From Pyropia yezoensis (lineage: Eukaryota > Rhodophyta > Bangiophyceae > Bangiales > Bangiaceae), in contig CM020620.1 of assembly GCA_009829735.1 (NCBI GenBank), forward strand, positions 20,124,020-20,188,019: DNA of 64,000 bases. The letters run 5' to 3'. Position numbers and translations under genes: made by a program. The notes under the pieces were generated by a model. It was not told the DNA's origin, did no database searches, and saw only the letters and a program-made list of their open reading frames with translations. How positions within the stretch are numbered: the stretch's first letter is position 1; every line of letters begins with the position of its first letter. Of the stretch, positions 42,417 to 53,678 are shown in pieces.

Positions 42417-42434
42417 TGGTGGAGCAGCAGGGGA
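42417..42434 (+). other. Primer binding site, family B
   Basis: TGGTGGAGCAGCAGGGGA starts four bases after the LTR end and is identical to the family A copy at 7505. Confidence 0.6.
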
Positions 42435-42552
42435 GGGCTTTACTACTTCTCCCGTATCGGGACAGCCCTTCTCTATTTTCTGCGGCGTTTGACCCGTTTG
42501 GACCCTCTTGTGACGGAGATCAATTGGTCGAGGTCGATTGCCGCGGGCCAAC

Positions 42553-45101
42553 ATGACGGACCCTACCCCTGGTGGGCGGGGCCGTGGTGCGTCCTCGGAC
42601 ACGTATGGTGACCCCCGCTGGTCGTGGTCGCGAGACCTCTGTTACCTGTAGCCGTGGCGGAGGTGGGACTATTGGCATTCCTCGCCGGGGTACGGCGCCT
42701 CCGGGCGGGATTCGGGCTCCTGTGGGCCAGGATTCGCGTCAAGTTACGGGTCCCACGACAGGGACCCATGTTCTACCGGTGACCACTTCAACCGGACCCG
42801 AAGAGATTCGCACGACCCTTGAAACGTTCCGAGATGAGATTTTGGCCACCGTGTCCCAGGCCCTGAGTCAGAGCCCTCCTGGCCAGGATGGGTCGCGTCA
42901 TCCGCGCTGTTCGACCCTTTCGAGTTTCCGTCGTCGTCGGTCCCGTCGACGCCGCTCCCATGGTTCCTCTACATCCTCTTTTTTCTCTGGGACCACTCTG
43001 TCATCTGCTGTTGACGAGGACCACCTGACTACGTTTGGGGACACGACCGGTGAGCCAGATGTTGTTAGCTATTCTGATTATCGCTTTTCTCAGGTGCTGC
43101 ATTACCGCACGTATCGTTTGAGGAACAAGAAGGCCACTTATGGGACCCGAGGAGCACGGAAGATGGGTCGCGTGGCCCGTTATATGAAGCACTCGTTCGC
43201 TGGGTATCCACAGTTCTCGGGTAAAGAGGGCCTGAAGGTGTTCACTTGGCTCCGTAAGCTCGCTAAGGCGTATAATGATAATGGGGTCTCGGAAGGTATG
43301 GCCCTATATGCGATCCCTCACTTGCTTTCCGGTGATGCTGAGCTTCTATCAACTCGGGCCCGTCCTGACTTGACAAGTGCCTCTGGTGGGGCGTCGATCA
43401 CGAGCTATCCTGAGGCCATCAACTGGTTCCTGGAGACCTATGCGGAACCCCATCCCCTTGCACTGGCCCAAGACAAGTTTAGCAGGGCCACGAAGGAACC
43501 CGATGAGACCATTGATGCCTTTGCTCCAGGGCCTGACTGAGATGCGTGGGAACATCCACTCGGGAGGGACCATGAAGCACCAGTTAGTCCAGGGTCTCCC
43601 GGAATACCTTCGAACCGATGCCTTTGTCTACAGCGGGCCCAAGAGAACCAATCAATATCAGGTCATGTTTACGGCCGGGAAGTACAAGGCGGCCCGGGAC
43701 GTGATCAGCATGTGTAAGGTGTAGCGTAGCGAAGCGCCGTCCGCGACCGCACACTCGTGGTCGCACGGTCCCTCGCTTGCCACCCTACGCCCACCCTCTA
43801 CGCACGCGCGGTAAGACGGCGGATAACCTCCTCGGTGTCGGCCGGTAGCGCGCAGCACGTGCGCGCGAAGAAGACGTCCGCGAAGAAGACAGGTGCGAAG
43901 GGGATGAGCTTGACGTTGGTGGTTCTCGGGTTCTAGGGTTCTAGGGCTCAAAGGTGTTTATGTCGATCGGCATGAGTCCTCCCTCCGTTCTTCAACCTCT
44001 GTAGCAGGCACGCACGCTTTAATACCCTCTGGCATACCCTTCGGGTCCCTCACAGGGCCCTTGGCGTAGTCCCTCTTCTTTACGGCACCAGGTGGTCGGA
44101 AAACGCAGGTCAGCACTCGTCACGGCGCACCCCCCTCTCAGAGGGATCAATCTGAGGGGGTGGGCTACTTGCAAGATCGTTCGTGCACACTATTAGTGAG
44201 CATGATACACGCTCCCGAACGCTGTCCCAGAGGCTGGAAACGGGATATGCGATACTACTGGTCCCGTCGAGCTATGGTGAATCCAGCACCATTATTGGCC
44301 TTCCATAATGGGCCCTCTAGAGGGGTCCCGGGGTCACTGTAAGCCACGCGTCCTGCCACGTGACAACAAGTATTCGTGGAGGATCTTTTAGAGCATTCAA
44401 GATTCGTCCGGAAGGCGTTCGAAGCTTTCAGAAGAGTCTAGAATCCACAGGATGCGGTCCGAGGAAGATCACGGATCAAGTACTGATGTAGTTAGCATGG
44501 CATCAGTGGCTTTATGACCGAACCGAATTGGATCAAGTATGGGTCGAACCCTTACAGCATTGCCCAGTCGACCGGTTCATCTAGCATGACCCCCGTGACG
44601 GGACCAGTTCGACGGCTCACTGCTCTGAACTCGAAGAAGGCCTTGGACCCTCCGGCGTTGCTGGCTGTGGATCTTTTGGCCCCTTCTTCGATCCTCAAGG
44701 GGCTCCTCGACAAGGAAATCGAAAAGACCAAGGCGGGCCAGCCTCAAGGATTCTATTCTGAGACCCTTCGGATCGCTGGGATCCGGACCATGGACAGTTG
44801 CCGACCTTATCGATGCTACCTGTGCTGGGAGTCGGGCCACATGGCCCATCAGTGTAAGACTCTTTCTGAGGCCCAGCGACAGGCGGTTGCTCAGGCCCAA
44901 GATATGTTTCTCTCGGCCACTCGGGGTCGCAGCCAGACCACGGAGACCGATGCCAACGCGGACAGACAGTTCCATCGCCAGATCCGGGTGGCCATGGTCC
45001 AAGAACTGTGTGAAGGTATAAATAAGTCAGATGATGAGCCGGACGAGAGTAACCCTGAGACGACTAGACCCGTGAGCTCTGGCCCTCCGGGAAAAGAGTA
45101 A
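42553..45101 (+). pseudogene. Family B gag with zinc knuckle, frameshifted and split by an insertion
   Basis: ATG 42553 (MTDPTPGGRGRG) opens a short frame. Coding continues in another frame 42600-43540 with the capsid-like core (GLKVFTWLRKLAKAYNDNG, SYPEAINWFLETYAE), then a further frameshift near 43520 to 43724. After about 790 bp of unrelated DNA, 44514-45101 carries the C-terminal part with CYLCWESGHMAHQC, a CX2CX4HX4C zinc knuckle. Gag packages element RNA. Confidence 0.85.
43725..44513. other. Unexplained 790-bp segment inside family B gag
   Basis: Less GC-rich than the surrounding element, with a GGTTCTAGGGTTCTAGGG direct microrepeat near 43920-43945 and no gag homology on either strand. 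It could be an inserted non-coding element or filler DNA; no terminal repeats identified. Confidence 0.5.
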
Positions 45102-45169
45102 GGGGGGGAGGATCCAACCGGTCCCCTCCCTGCCATCGGCCAGACAGTACCTGCTCGTTTGCTTCCGCT

Positions 45170-46440
45170 TTGGGCTTCTCGACGGTCTTTCAGGGCCCTA
45201 TTGTACCCGTACCTGCTTCGCCTACCAAGGAATCGGTTGAACCCTCTTCATGCTCCCCGAATCTGACGCTAAGGGCCAAGTCATGGCTCCAAAGTCGACT
45301 AGGCATGAAGAAGCCGTATGGATTCAAGGGAGCACTGCTTGTCCTGCGGAAAAGAAACTTTGGTGTAGACACTCCGATCTGGTTGGACCAGGAAGACCCA
45401 AGAGAGACGACAGCGATCCTGGACACCGGGGCGGGGCCAAGTGTGGTCCGCGAGGATGTCCTGCCGGAGGGTTGGCGGGAGGTCTCGGCCAGGGCCCCAA
45501 AGAGTACCCACGTTTGTGCTGCGTCGGGCCAGTTGCTCAATGCCCGTGGGATCGTGGAACTGACCGTAATCGTGAATGACAAGGCCATGGCGTTCGAGTT
45601 CCTGGTCGTCAAGGCCCTTTCGGTCCCGTCGATTCCAGGGATGGCGTACCAGAAGGCCCACGTTAAGGCCATTTATCCTGGGACAGAGTCGGTTGTTTGG
45701 AAAATGGGACCATGTCGTACGCCAATCATGCGTGGTCCGGCAAGGAACAGGAGGCCCTGCCCGTTGAGGGTAACCCGGTCCGCTTTGCCCCGAGCGCACT
45801 GTAACTGTCCAAGGGAGTGACGCTGGCCCCCCATTCGATCAAGGCGGTCTACGTTCGCTGCGGGGCCAATGAACGGTGCCTTTTGTACGAGAGACCCCAC
45901 AAGTTGGCCAGAAAGGGCCTGCGGCTACATAATGCCTCGGCCACTATCGAAACCCGACGGGACTTCCGACTATACCTGACCAACACTTCTAAAAGGCCAG
46001 TAAACCTTCCCAAGAACTTTGCTGTGTGGCTAGCGATCCCATATGATGGCCCTGTGTACGAGGTTGCCTCGGGGGACTTGTCTCTTGCCAGTGAGGAGGC
46101 CAAAGCCGTTGCTACACTGGGTCAAGACCAAGGGACCAAGTACAGTGAAGCGCAGCCGGCAGAATCGGTGGATACCGAGGGCCAAGCTGGAGACGCTTCC
46201 CGACCTGCAGGACGGAACAATACAGTACCAGATGGCCAGACCCCTACGCCTAGAGTCGCTTTTGAACTGAACTCTCCGGCCCTACATGACGCTGTCCGGG
46301 ATCTGATGGACCAATATAAGGGACTCTGGGATGGTCAGTTGGGCCGGATAGAAATCACGCCGCAACGTATCACGTTGACCGACGGGGCCAAGCCTATGTG
46401 CCAAGGGCAATATTTAAGGCCAGCGCCGGAGCAGTCTGTG
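45170..46440 (+). pseudogene. Family B protease and pre-RT linker
   Basis: The first frame carries an aspartic protease signature, AILDTGAGPSVV. After a TGA at about 45818 a second frame continues with VTLAPHSIKAVYVRC and LHDAVRDLMDQYKGLWDGQL, the linker that precedes RT in families A and C. The polypurine-rich junction near 46440 passes straight into integrase; the whole RT and RNase H region is missing. Confidence 0.82.
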
Positions 46441-46456
46441 GCGCCTCCTTCCGGCC

Positions 46457-47640
46457 AATGATCCCTTTGCGGAAGTCTGTTTGGACCTGCTTGGACCCCT
46501 ACCTGAGACAGCTAACGGGAACATTTATCTTTTGGTCATTTTTGACAGGTTCAGTAAGCTGACCCGGGGTGTCCAGATCGCGAACCAAGACGCAAAGACC
46601 GTGGTCTCGGCGTTTCTGGATAAGTGGGTCGCTACCTATGGCCCACCTGATACCCTACTGACCGATAACGGGCCCAAGCTGACCTCAGTTCATTTCCGTA
46701 GAGTCGTGGGGATGCTTGGGATCCGACATGTTACCTCGACCACCTATCATCCCCAGACGCAGGGCCAGGTTGAACGGTACAACAGGACCATCGTGGCCGA
46801 GCTTCGGACCTATTTCGAGGACCAACAGGATCTATGGGACGAGTTGGTGTCAGTCTTGGCCGTGGCGTACAACACAAGGCCCCAACAGAGCACTGGCCCC
46901 GTTTGAGTTCGTGACCCGGAGAGGGTCCGCAAGTTTTCCCTAGACAGGCTACCCGAGTCCCCGTATCTCAAGAAGTTCAAGGGGACAGCACGAGAGATGC
47001 GGGAACAGAGACGGGCCCACCTACGTGACTTAGCCTTCACGGTCCGCAGGAACCTCGAGTTGGCCCAGCGAAGGTACAAGAAGAGTTACGATAGACGGGT
47101 CTACGCGGTCAAGCAGGCCCTAAGAGTCGGAGACTGGGTCTACGTGGACACGCATGCCAAGGATCGCAAGAAGCTGGACCAGAAAGTCGAAGGTCCCTAC
47201 CGGTTCCCAAAAAGGGACAGTCACACGTTCACGGTACTGGGCAAGGGTTTCCCGGACCGTGGTAGCAGTGATCACGTGGCCCGCGCACTGACCCCTGCAG
47301 GCCAGTTTGATTATTCAACCATGATACGTGGTCCGCAGCAGCCAGAAGTGTTTTTGGACCATGATGACACTGGCCTTTCGTTCGTGTGGGAACGTCTTGT
47401 GGGCCACGATCGGGACCAGGAGGGAAACCTATGGCTACTGGTCCGGTAGTGGGGCCTCACTTCTGAAGAGGACACTTGGGAACCGTGGCACAAGTTCGAC
47501 AGGGCCAAGGTGACCCAGTACTGCCTACGTGTTGGGACAGATCCCCCCCATCCAAGAAGAACAGGCAGTAGCCCCACCGCAGCCTTTCAAGGCCATCTAT
47601 TCCGTGCGGCCCTCGTGCCTGGAACCTGATGCAGATCAAT
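46457..47640 (+). pseudogene. Family B integrase core, GPY-like region and chromodomain
   Basis: The catalytic core has LDLLGP, TDNGPK and GQVERYN, giving the D, D and E residues. The N-terminal zinc HHCC part is missing. A stop at about 46904 and a frameshift lead to the C-terminal domain (RVGDWVYVDTHAKDRKKLD, EGPYRF). This ends in a chromodomain (WERLVGHDRDQEGNLWLLVR, then WGLTSEEDTWEP) interrupted by TAG at 47447. Chromodomains direct integration to marked chromatin. Confidence 0.85.
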
Positions 47641-47986
47641 GGGCCAGAGCTTGACCTTCCTCACCTGCCCCTAAAGGTAACCCCTATGGACACCGGGTCC
47701 CTTCTATGTGAATTGTGTTCGACCCATACCGGACATGAGAGGGGGGTGCCTCAAGATCAATCATGTTAAACTCCATCAAGAACCCTTTCAAGTCCGAGTC
47801 CCGCAAGTCCCCGTGTGACCCCAAGGACTCGAGGCGTTACCCCACTATCGGGGACAACTAACTTAGGCTCCTTTGGGACAAGAAAGTAGGACGCAAGATA
47901 GACCTTTATTGACTACAACATGAAGGAGGACAAAGCAAGAAGAAGGAAAGTAAGACGACGACCAACCAGACTACAAAGATCCCTCA
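47641..47986. other. Spacer between pol and the antisense ORF, family B
   Basis: No gene seen. It separates the convergent 3' ends of pol (plus) and the antisense ORF (minus). Confidence 0.4.
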
Positions 47987-49618
47987 TTAGCGGCCACGAG
48001 TCTCCGCCCGGGGGTCCTCTTTCGGCAACATGTCGTCCCGACCACGAACACGGGACCCCGCAGCCTCGCCTCGCCACTCGTTCTGGGCCATCTTGGTAGC
48101 CTCGCCCAGCTCGTGGGCCAGGTCCGTACGTAGCCCATTACGGTCCACGATGTCCAAGAAGGCCTTGTAGTCCGGGGTATCCAGGGTCGCTTGAGCCCGG
48201 GTCCACTTGGCCAGACGTGACCGAACATTCATCAGAGTGTGAAGACTAGCGGCGACCACTGGACCCACCCGGGCCGACTCAAAATGGCCCACAGACCGAT
48301 CGATAAGTTTCTGAAGGGCCAGTGTGGACAAAAGGGGCAGCTGCCACTCCAGCTCAGGCCGGTCCGAGTCTGGGACATCACCGAGGCCCAAAAGGTTGGC
48401 CATAAGAACAGTCGGACCCGCCACGGGAGTTCGGCGGCCACCCGTTGATCCCGACGACACCCCGACGTGACGAACGCCCGGGCCCAAGCAGCCAGAGTGG
48501 TCTGTTGGCCCCGCGTCGCCGTCCCCGGCCAGGATCGCTCGGCTCTCAAGAACGTCAGAGGAGTACGTAAAGGCCAATGGGGCCAAGTCCTCATGGACCA
48601 CCGCCGACCAGACCCCGTCAACCGACTCGAAAGCGACCTTGATCCAGGTCCGATTGTGGCCATGCTCACGGAAGAGTCGGACCTCCAGACCCGCGATAGG
48701 GGTCACTTAATCCAGTAGGTAGAGAAGAGCCTTGAGGTCGCGCGCCGCGGCCGCGACTGGTCCGTTACGTTTCTGGCAGGTGAGCTCTGGGGTCCCGCGT
48801 CGGATCCACGTACGCAGGGTCCGAGAGTAGAGCCAAGCCTTGGCCCCGCACACGACATCGTTGAGCAAGAAGACCTCGGCCGCGACGGACGACTCGGACT
48901 TGAACACGTTCCACGTGAACAGGTCGTTTGCCCTTAGCACGTCCCGGAAGTAGCAATGGACCACGGGAAGCTCGACGATGGACCCAAACGGAACGTTGAC
49001 ACCCTTGAAACAATGCTGGACCCGTACATAATGAAGAGCCCTCACGCCTTCGGCAGAGCTAGGAAACTCTTGCTGGTGGTTGTCCACGAGGAGGCCCATC
49101 TTGTCCCGGTGATGACGGTTTGTCACGAGGTCCTTGGGGTCCGCTTGAAAGCCGTCTTGGTCCACGAATGGGGGAGCCGAGAGGACGTATTGAGCCAGGG
49201 GTGCCATTGGCATCGTAGACCTCGACTGTTCCACCTGGGCCCTTGCTTCCTTGTACCGGGTCACATAGCCCGCCTCGCCGGCGTGGCGGACCACCGTGAT
49301 CTAGTTGTCCCTGTCGGATTACATGGGGACCCGCGCCTCGGGCAGCTTGGCTATCTGCTTACGGAAGGAGCTGCCCACCATGGGCCCATCTATTTCCCGA
49401 AAGGTAGCATGCACCGGAGTCGACGTGACCCAGCCACGGGTCTGCTCCCAACTCCAAGCTTCGCAGGCCCCGGGCGTGAAGTTCTCTAGGACCGTACCGA
49501 CCACGTCGACGTACAACTGGCCCGCGCCTTGCTCCTCTTGACCCACGGCCTGGTCGTCGTGGCCACCGGCGGGCGCTTGGGTTGCTCTGGTCACGCTGCC
49601 CCGGTCGACGTCCATCAT
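47987..49618 (-). pseudogene. Family B antisense ORF, single frame with three stops
   Basis: One minus-strand frame of about 540 codons starts at ATG 49618 (MMDVDRGSV) and is interrupted only by TAA at 49319, TAG near 49304 and TAA near 48707. It occupies the same place and orientation as the family A antisense ORF. A block with HCYFRDVLRANDLFTWNVF resembles family A DHFGSVMLMAGPDHLVWAML in pattern. No known domain. Retention of one frame over 1.6 kb in a decayed element suggests it once encoded a protein. Confidence 0.6.
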
Positions 49619-50272
49619 GTCCCGCTACACGGGCCCGGCAGGGCCAACACGGATCAACACGAAGAGGTGGGAAAGGTGGCGGAGTAGTTGGTGGACCCGG
49701 GGGATCAGGTGGACAGGGTGGAGAAAGTGAGGTGCGAAGAGGAGGAGGACCCGGAGAGGAAGGTGATTACGCCGGGGCCAGCGTGGACGCGAGGAGACAG
49801 GTGAGGTGGCCAGGGGAAGAGACGACCACGCTGGCCCAGGGGGGTCCGGTGCCTCTCTTGCCCTCCCCTGACGCACTGCGTTCTAGGGGGGGGGGCAGAG
49901 AGGCAGACACCGGGCGGGGGCCGCGCCGGCGCACGCGCGAACCCAGGCGCACGCGCACACCACCCCCCTTCACTGCGCACACACCACACCGTGCGCACAC
50001 TACCCCCCTCACTACCCCCGGACACCACACAATACCCCTCCACCTCTCACTGCTCTCCTCTTTTCGCGCGTGGCGACCCGGTCGCACTCAATCTGGCCCC
50101 TGCCGACCGCGAGAATGTGCCTCTCTCTGCTCTGGGACGTCCACCTGGTCCCTACTGGTCGGGTGGGTGGCCAGTGGTATCTCCCCTGGTCCCTCCATAG
50201 TCCCTCTCCTTGGCCCGCTGACGCATGGTACCCAACTGGCTGGCGGGACGCTCTGACCTAGTGAGGGCGCCC
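49619..50272. other. Non-coding DNA between antisense ORF start and family B 3' LTR
   Basis: Purine-rich to 49880, then C/A-rich. It is the natural location for a promoter of the antisense ORF and for the polypurine tract; neither is clearly defined. Confidence 0.4.
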
Positions 50273-50405
50273 TGTGGCGTTCTGGCCATCGGGGACAGGC
50301 GGGCCCTCGGTGACGTGACCTGAGACCCGGCCAGCAGTGTTACGTAGAACCCTACGCTTGCCGGGGATCCTTGGTCAGGTGGCCCGGTGTTGTGGCGACA
50401 CACCT
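50273..50405 (+). repeat. Family B 3' LTR, truncated
   Basis: TGTGGCGTTCTGGCC through GTTGTGGCGACACACC matches the first 130 bp of 41780-42412, then homology ends where family C-related DNA begins. Confidence 0.8.
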
Positions 50406-50548
50406 GGACCCCAGGCGTGGCGCAGAGGGGATCGCGCCCACCGCCGGGGCCGGCGGCAAATACAGCGGGAGCGCCCCCCCCTCCCCCCCCGACCCCCCCC
50501 CACCCCCCCACAAAAGCGCCTGCCGACGCGCGCTTGGCCGCAGCAAAG

Positions 50549-51553
50549 TCACCGGTAGGCCAAGGTTGCTGCCCGTGGAGCGCACGCCACGGGACCAAGA
50601 TAGAAGTCCAAATGCGAGGGGTTTGTTGTTCTCCCATGGCCGGCGGTGGATTCACCGTCGGCCCCCTCGTTATAAACCCTCGGAGACACCACTAACTACC
50701 CTCCACCCCAAGACGCAAGTCCCTCTGGTTATACGTAACTCGCGAAACCGTAACGACAGTAAACTCCCGACTTCAAAGTTAAGATTTAGACGTAGCCCCC
50801 CTAAATTAGGGTCCCAATACGGCCATGCATATTGCTACATATCCCCCCCTTAGATTCGGCCCGTCCCGGGGTGGATCCGCATTCGGCTTTCCGAATGTAT
50901 ATTTGTGCCAGTCAGGCGGGGCTTTACGCCCGTTCGATGCAGTCACTCGTTTTCGGGGTTGACTGGGGGGTGCCCCCCCTTAATTCACCCCGGGTAAGGG
51001 TGTGGTGTGAGCCCCCTGTGCGAGACTGGACCGGAATTCGGTACCAATACTTTGGAGATTCGGGTCGAGTAGACCCGACCGGAAGTCGAAATTCACCCGA
51101 CCCACGATGTTGAAACTTTTGACTTTTGCACGGAAATTCGACTAGGACTTCCGGCATACTAGTGCAGGGTAATGCTGCTGGTATTTCTTTTTTGGGATTT
51201 TGCACGTCAGCCAGACGGATTTCTACGCTTTGAGTGCTTCGCGTGTGGCATGATCTGATTGGTTTGTTTGAGCGTTTATTTTCTTAGTGTTTTGAGGGGT
51301 TGCGTGAGCGTGTGAGAAGGGTTGATAAGGAGGGGCAGCAAGGCGGGGAGAGCCCACCTTGGCTGGCAAGCAAGTAAACACCGTCTCGCTCCGACACATC
51401 TTGTTCGTGCCTTCGTGGGTGGACCCGCTCGCCACACGCAAGTCCCGTGTTCGGCTGTGTGGAGGTGCTTGCTTCCGGTGTCCCGAGTTGAGATATCGCC
51501 AATACTCCTCTTCCTTCCCTGACTCGGGGTTGGTGGTTGGGAGTACTGCTACA
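50549..51553 (+). repeat. Family C 5' LTR (left edge uncertain)
   Basis: Ends GGGAGTACTGCTACA just before a primer site. Its first 360 bp (from GTCACCGG) is repeated at 55454-55836. TATAAA at 50671-50676 is conserved in the second copy at 55577-55582. The true left end may lie upstream of 50549. Confidence 0.65.
50671..50676 (+). promoter_or_regulatory. TATA box in family C LTR
   Basis: CCCCTCGTTATAAACCCTCGG is kept in both LTR copies (also 55577-55582). Confidence 0.5.
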
Positions 51554-51555
51554 GT

Positions 51556-51573
51556 TGGTGGATCAGTGGGGGA
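51556..51573 (+). other. Primer binding site, family C
   Basis: TGGTGGATCAGTGGGGGA follows the LTR end by two bases, a diverged form of the family A and B primer site. Confidence 0.55.
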
Positions 51574-51870
51574 GAGGATATCGACTTTGGTACCTCCCTT
51601 GACCGGAGGCGGGACCAAGTTGGCCCCTCTCCCCCTTCGGCACCGAGACATCCGGTGACACGAACGACTCGCCTACGTTCCGAGCGTTCGCTGGGTGACG
51701 AGGCTGGCTACCGTGAGTCTTGGTGGGAGACCCGGAGTTTCGGGAAACCTCACCGCCTTCCCTGAGGTAGGTGGAGGAGTGAAACGTGCTTCAGGAACTC
51801 CCTAGCTGACGATCCCCGACTCTGGACACCGTTTGGTCGTTTTGATTGACTCCACGTGACTCTTGTGGAG
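51574..51870 (+). other. Family C leader
   Basis: Non-coding sequence between primer site and gag ATG. No other feature seen. Confidence 0.5.
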
Positions 51871-53560
51871 ATGGCTGGTGAGGGAGACCCCCCCATTGCG
51901 CCGAGTGTACCTGGGGAGAGGGAGCGTAGGCCTCCCCCGACGGGTGGAGTACCACCCAGGCCGGGCAGTCCGGATGTGGTGGGTCCAAAGGTTGGACCCC
52001 GACGGCGGTCGGCCAGGTTCCTCCCCAGTCCGTCCCCGGAGGAGACGGGCGGAGTTCGCCCTTCTCCGGTGGGAGCGCCGAGCCAGCGTCAGGCTCCGGC
52101 AACCTCTTCGGGGAGTGACGACACTCATTTCGGCATAGAACCGCCGACCGGCAGAGGTGACGGGACGGGGAGTTCCGTACCCCGGGTTGGTGGGTCCGCG
52201 CCAAGACTGGCGCCGGAAGGACCGGGTGGGAGCTCGAGTCGAGCTCCACCTGGATCATCCGGTGTCATGGATGACTCGGTGATGACCGCCATCGCACACG
52301 TCGTGCGAGAAGAGGTGGGGAAGGCGTTGAAGGGGAACACCCCTCCGCCTGAGCAGGTCTCGAGGCGGCAGAAACGACGGGAGATTAGACGTACTCTCTG
52401 TCGTGAGGTGGAATCGGAGTCTGAGTCCTCTGCAAGTGGTAAGTCGGGTGAAGAAGATCTTACCCGACGTGGTCGTGTGACTCACACGGACCGTCCTGGG
52501 ACTAGAGCCGTCCCAGAAAAGATAGTGGTGAACAATCCATTGTTCAAGGATGTCCTCGACTAGGAGACGTATGGGTTGGTCAACAAGTCGTTGGCCTACT
52601 CGAATAGTCAGGCCCGTACCCTGGGCCGGCGCAAGAAACACGTTGCGCAATCCTTTGATCTCCGTTCAGAGTGGGACGGGACACCACCCCTGAAGGTCTT
52701 CCAGTTTTTGCGGAAGTTCGCAAAAGCCTGCGATGACAATGATGTCTCTGAAGCTGGAGCGTTTTTCATGTTTCAGGACTTCACCAAGAAGCCACTCCGC
52801 TCCGAGGTGATGAACGTCATGCCAAGTCGGCATGGTGGGAACCCGGGTCAGGTGACTTCCTACCTGGAGTTGGTTAATTGAATCCTCCATCTTCACGCAG
52901 ACGAGGCTTCCTTGGCTGCGCAGGTTGAAGAGTTCAACCGCGCCACCCAGAGTAAGGGTGAAGAGGAACGGGAGTTCGCTGAACGACTCCGTCAGCTGAA
53001 CGTTCTCTGTGGATTCCTATATCCCCAAGGAGTTATTAAGGGACGCTTTGTTGAGGGTGTCCACCGAGCAGCTCGAGCGACTGTGCAAGAGCGTAATACT
53101 CCGACCACGACTCTGGCGGAGTTGGCACGCAGGAGTGGAAGCAAGTCGCTTCCGCAGAACTGCAAGGGTGCCCTCCTACACGCGGACGTACCCTACAGTA
53201 CCTTCGTCCTCAACTCGAGAGACGGAAGGTATGGTGGCCGCTATCCCTGATAAGTCACAGGGAAAAACGAAGCCATCGGCGTCAATGAGTGATCGGCCGT
53301 GTTGGCAGTGTTCCAAGTCGGGACACTGGGCAGCCCAATGCCCCACTCTGGACGTTCGACTGAGAGCCCTGTTGGCTCGTATCGGGAAGTTCCGTATTCT
53401 GAGGACTGATTCGGATACCCGGCCGCACACCACACGTGTGACGGCCATGACTCAACCTAAGTCAGAGGATGAGTCCACGCTTGAGAAGGGGGAAACCTCT
53501 TCCCCCAGCTCAAGTGGCGAGGGCACTCCATCATCCGAGTCGGATGAGGGAAACGCCTAG
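51871..53560 (+). pseudogene. Family C gag with zinc knuckle, interrupted
   Basis: ATG 51871 (MAGEGDPPIAPSV). A disordered N-terminus is followed by VREEVGKALKGN and NNPLFKDVLD, then TAG at 52561. The same frame resumes with WDGTPPLKVFQFLRKFAKAC and a TGA near 52879 inside LELVN. A frameshift near 53130 leads to the frame containing CWQCSKSGHWAAQC, a CX2CX4HX4C zinc knuckle. Related to the family A gag over its capsid core. Confidence 0.85.
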
Positions 53561-53678
53561 CCGCTGGGACTAAGACTGACCCAAAGGCTCCAGCGGTAAT
53601 GAAGCGGGTTGCTTCACACTCGCCGACCCATGGGAGTGTGAAGGTCCTGACTCGACCTCGAGGGGTGAGGCCTAGAGA

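Larger units (their letters stand above)
41780..50405 (+). mobile_element. Family B LTR retrotransposon (chromovirus), degenerate
   Basis: 5' LTR 41780-42412, PBS, gag (42553-45101 with an insertion), protease and linker (45170-46440), integrase and chromodomain (46457-47640), an antisense ORF (49618-47987) and a partial 3' LTR (50273 to about 50405). Reverse transcriptase and RNase H are deleted. Nearly all frames contain stops. Confidence 0.85.

Noticed and set aside
44160..44342. 60-codon frame inside the insertion in family B gag
   Set aside because: Short, no motif, and no relation to gag. Probably chance.
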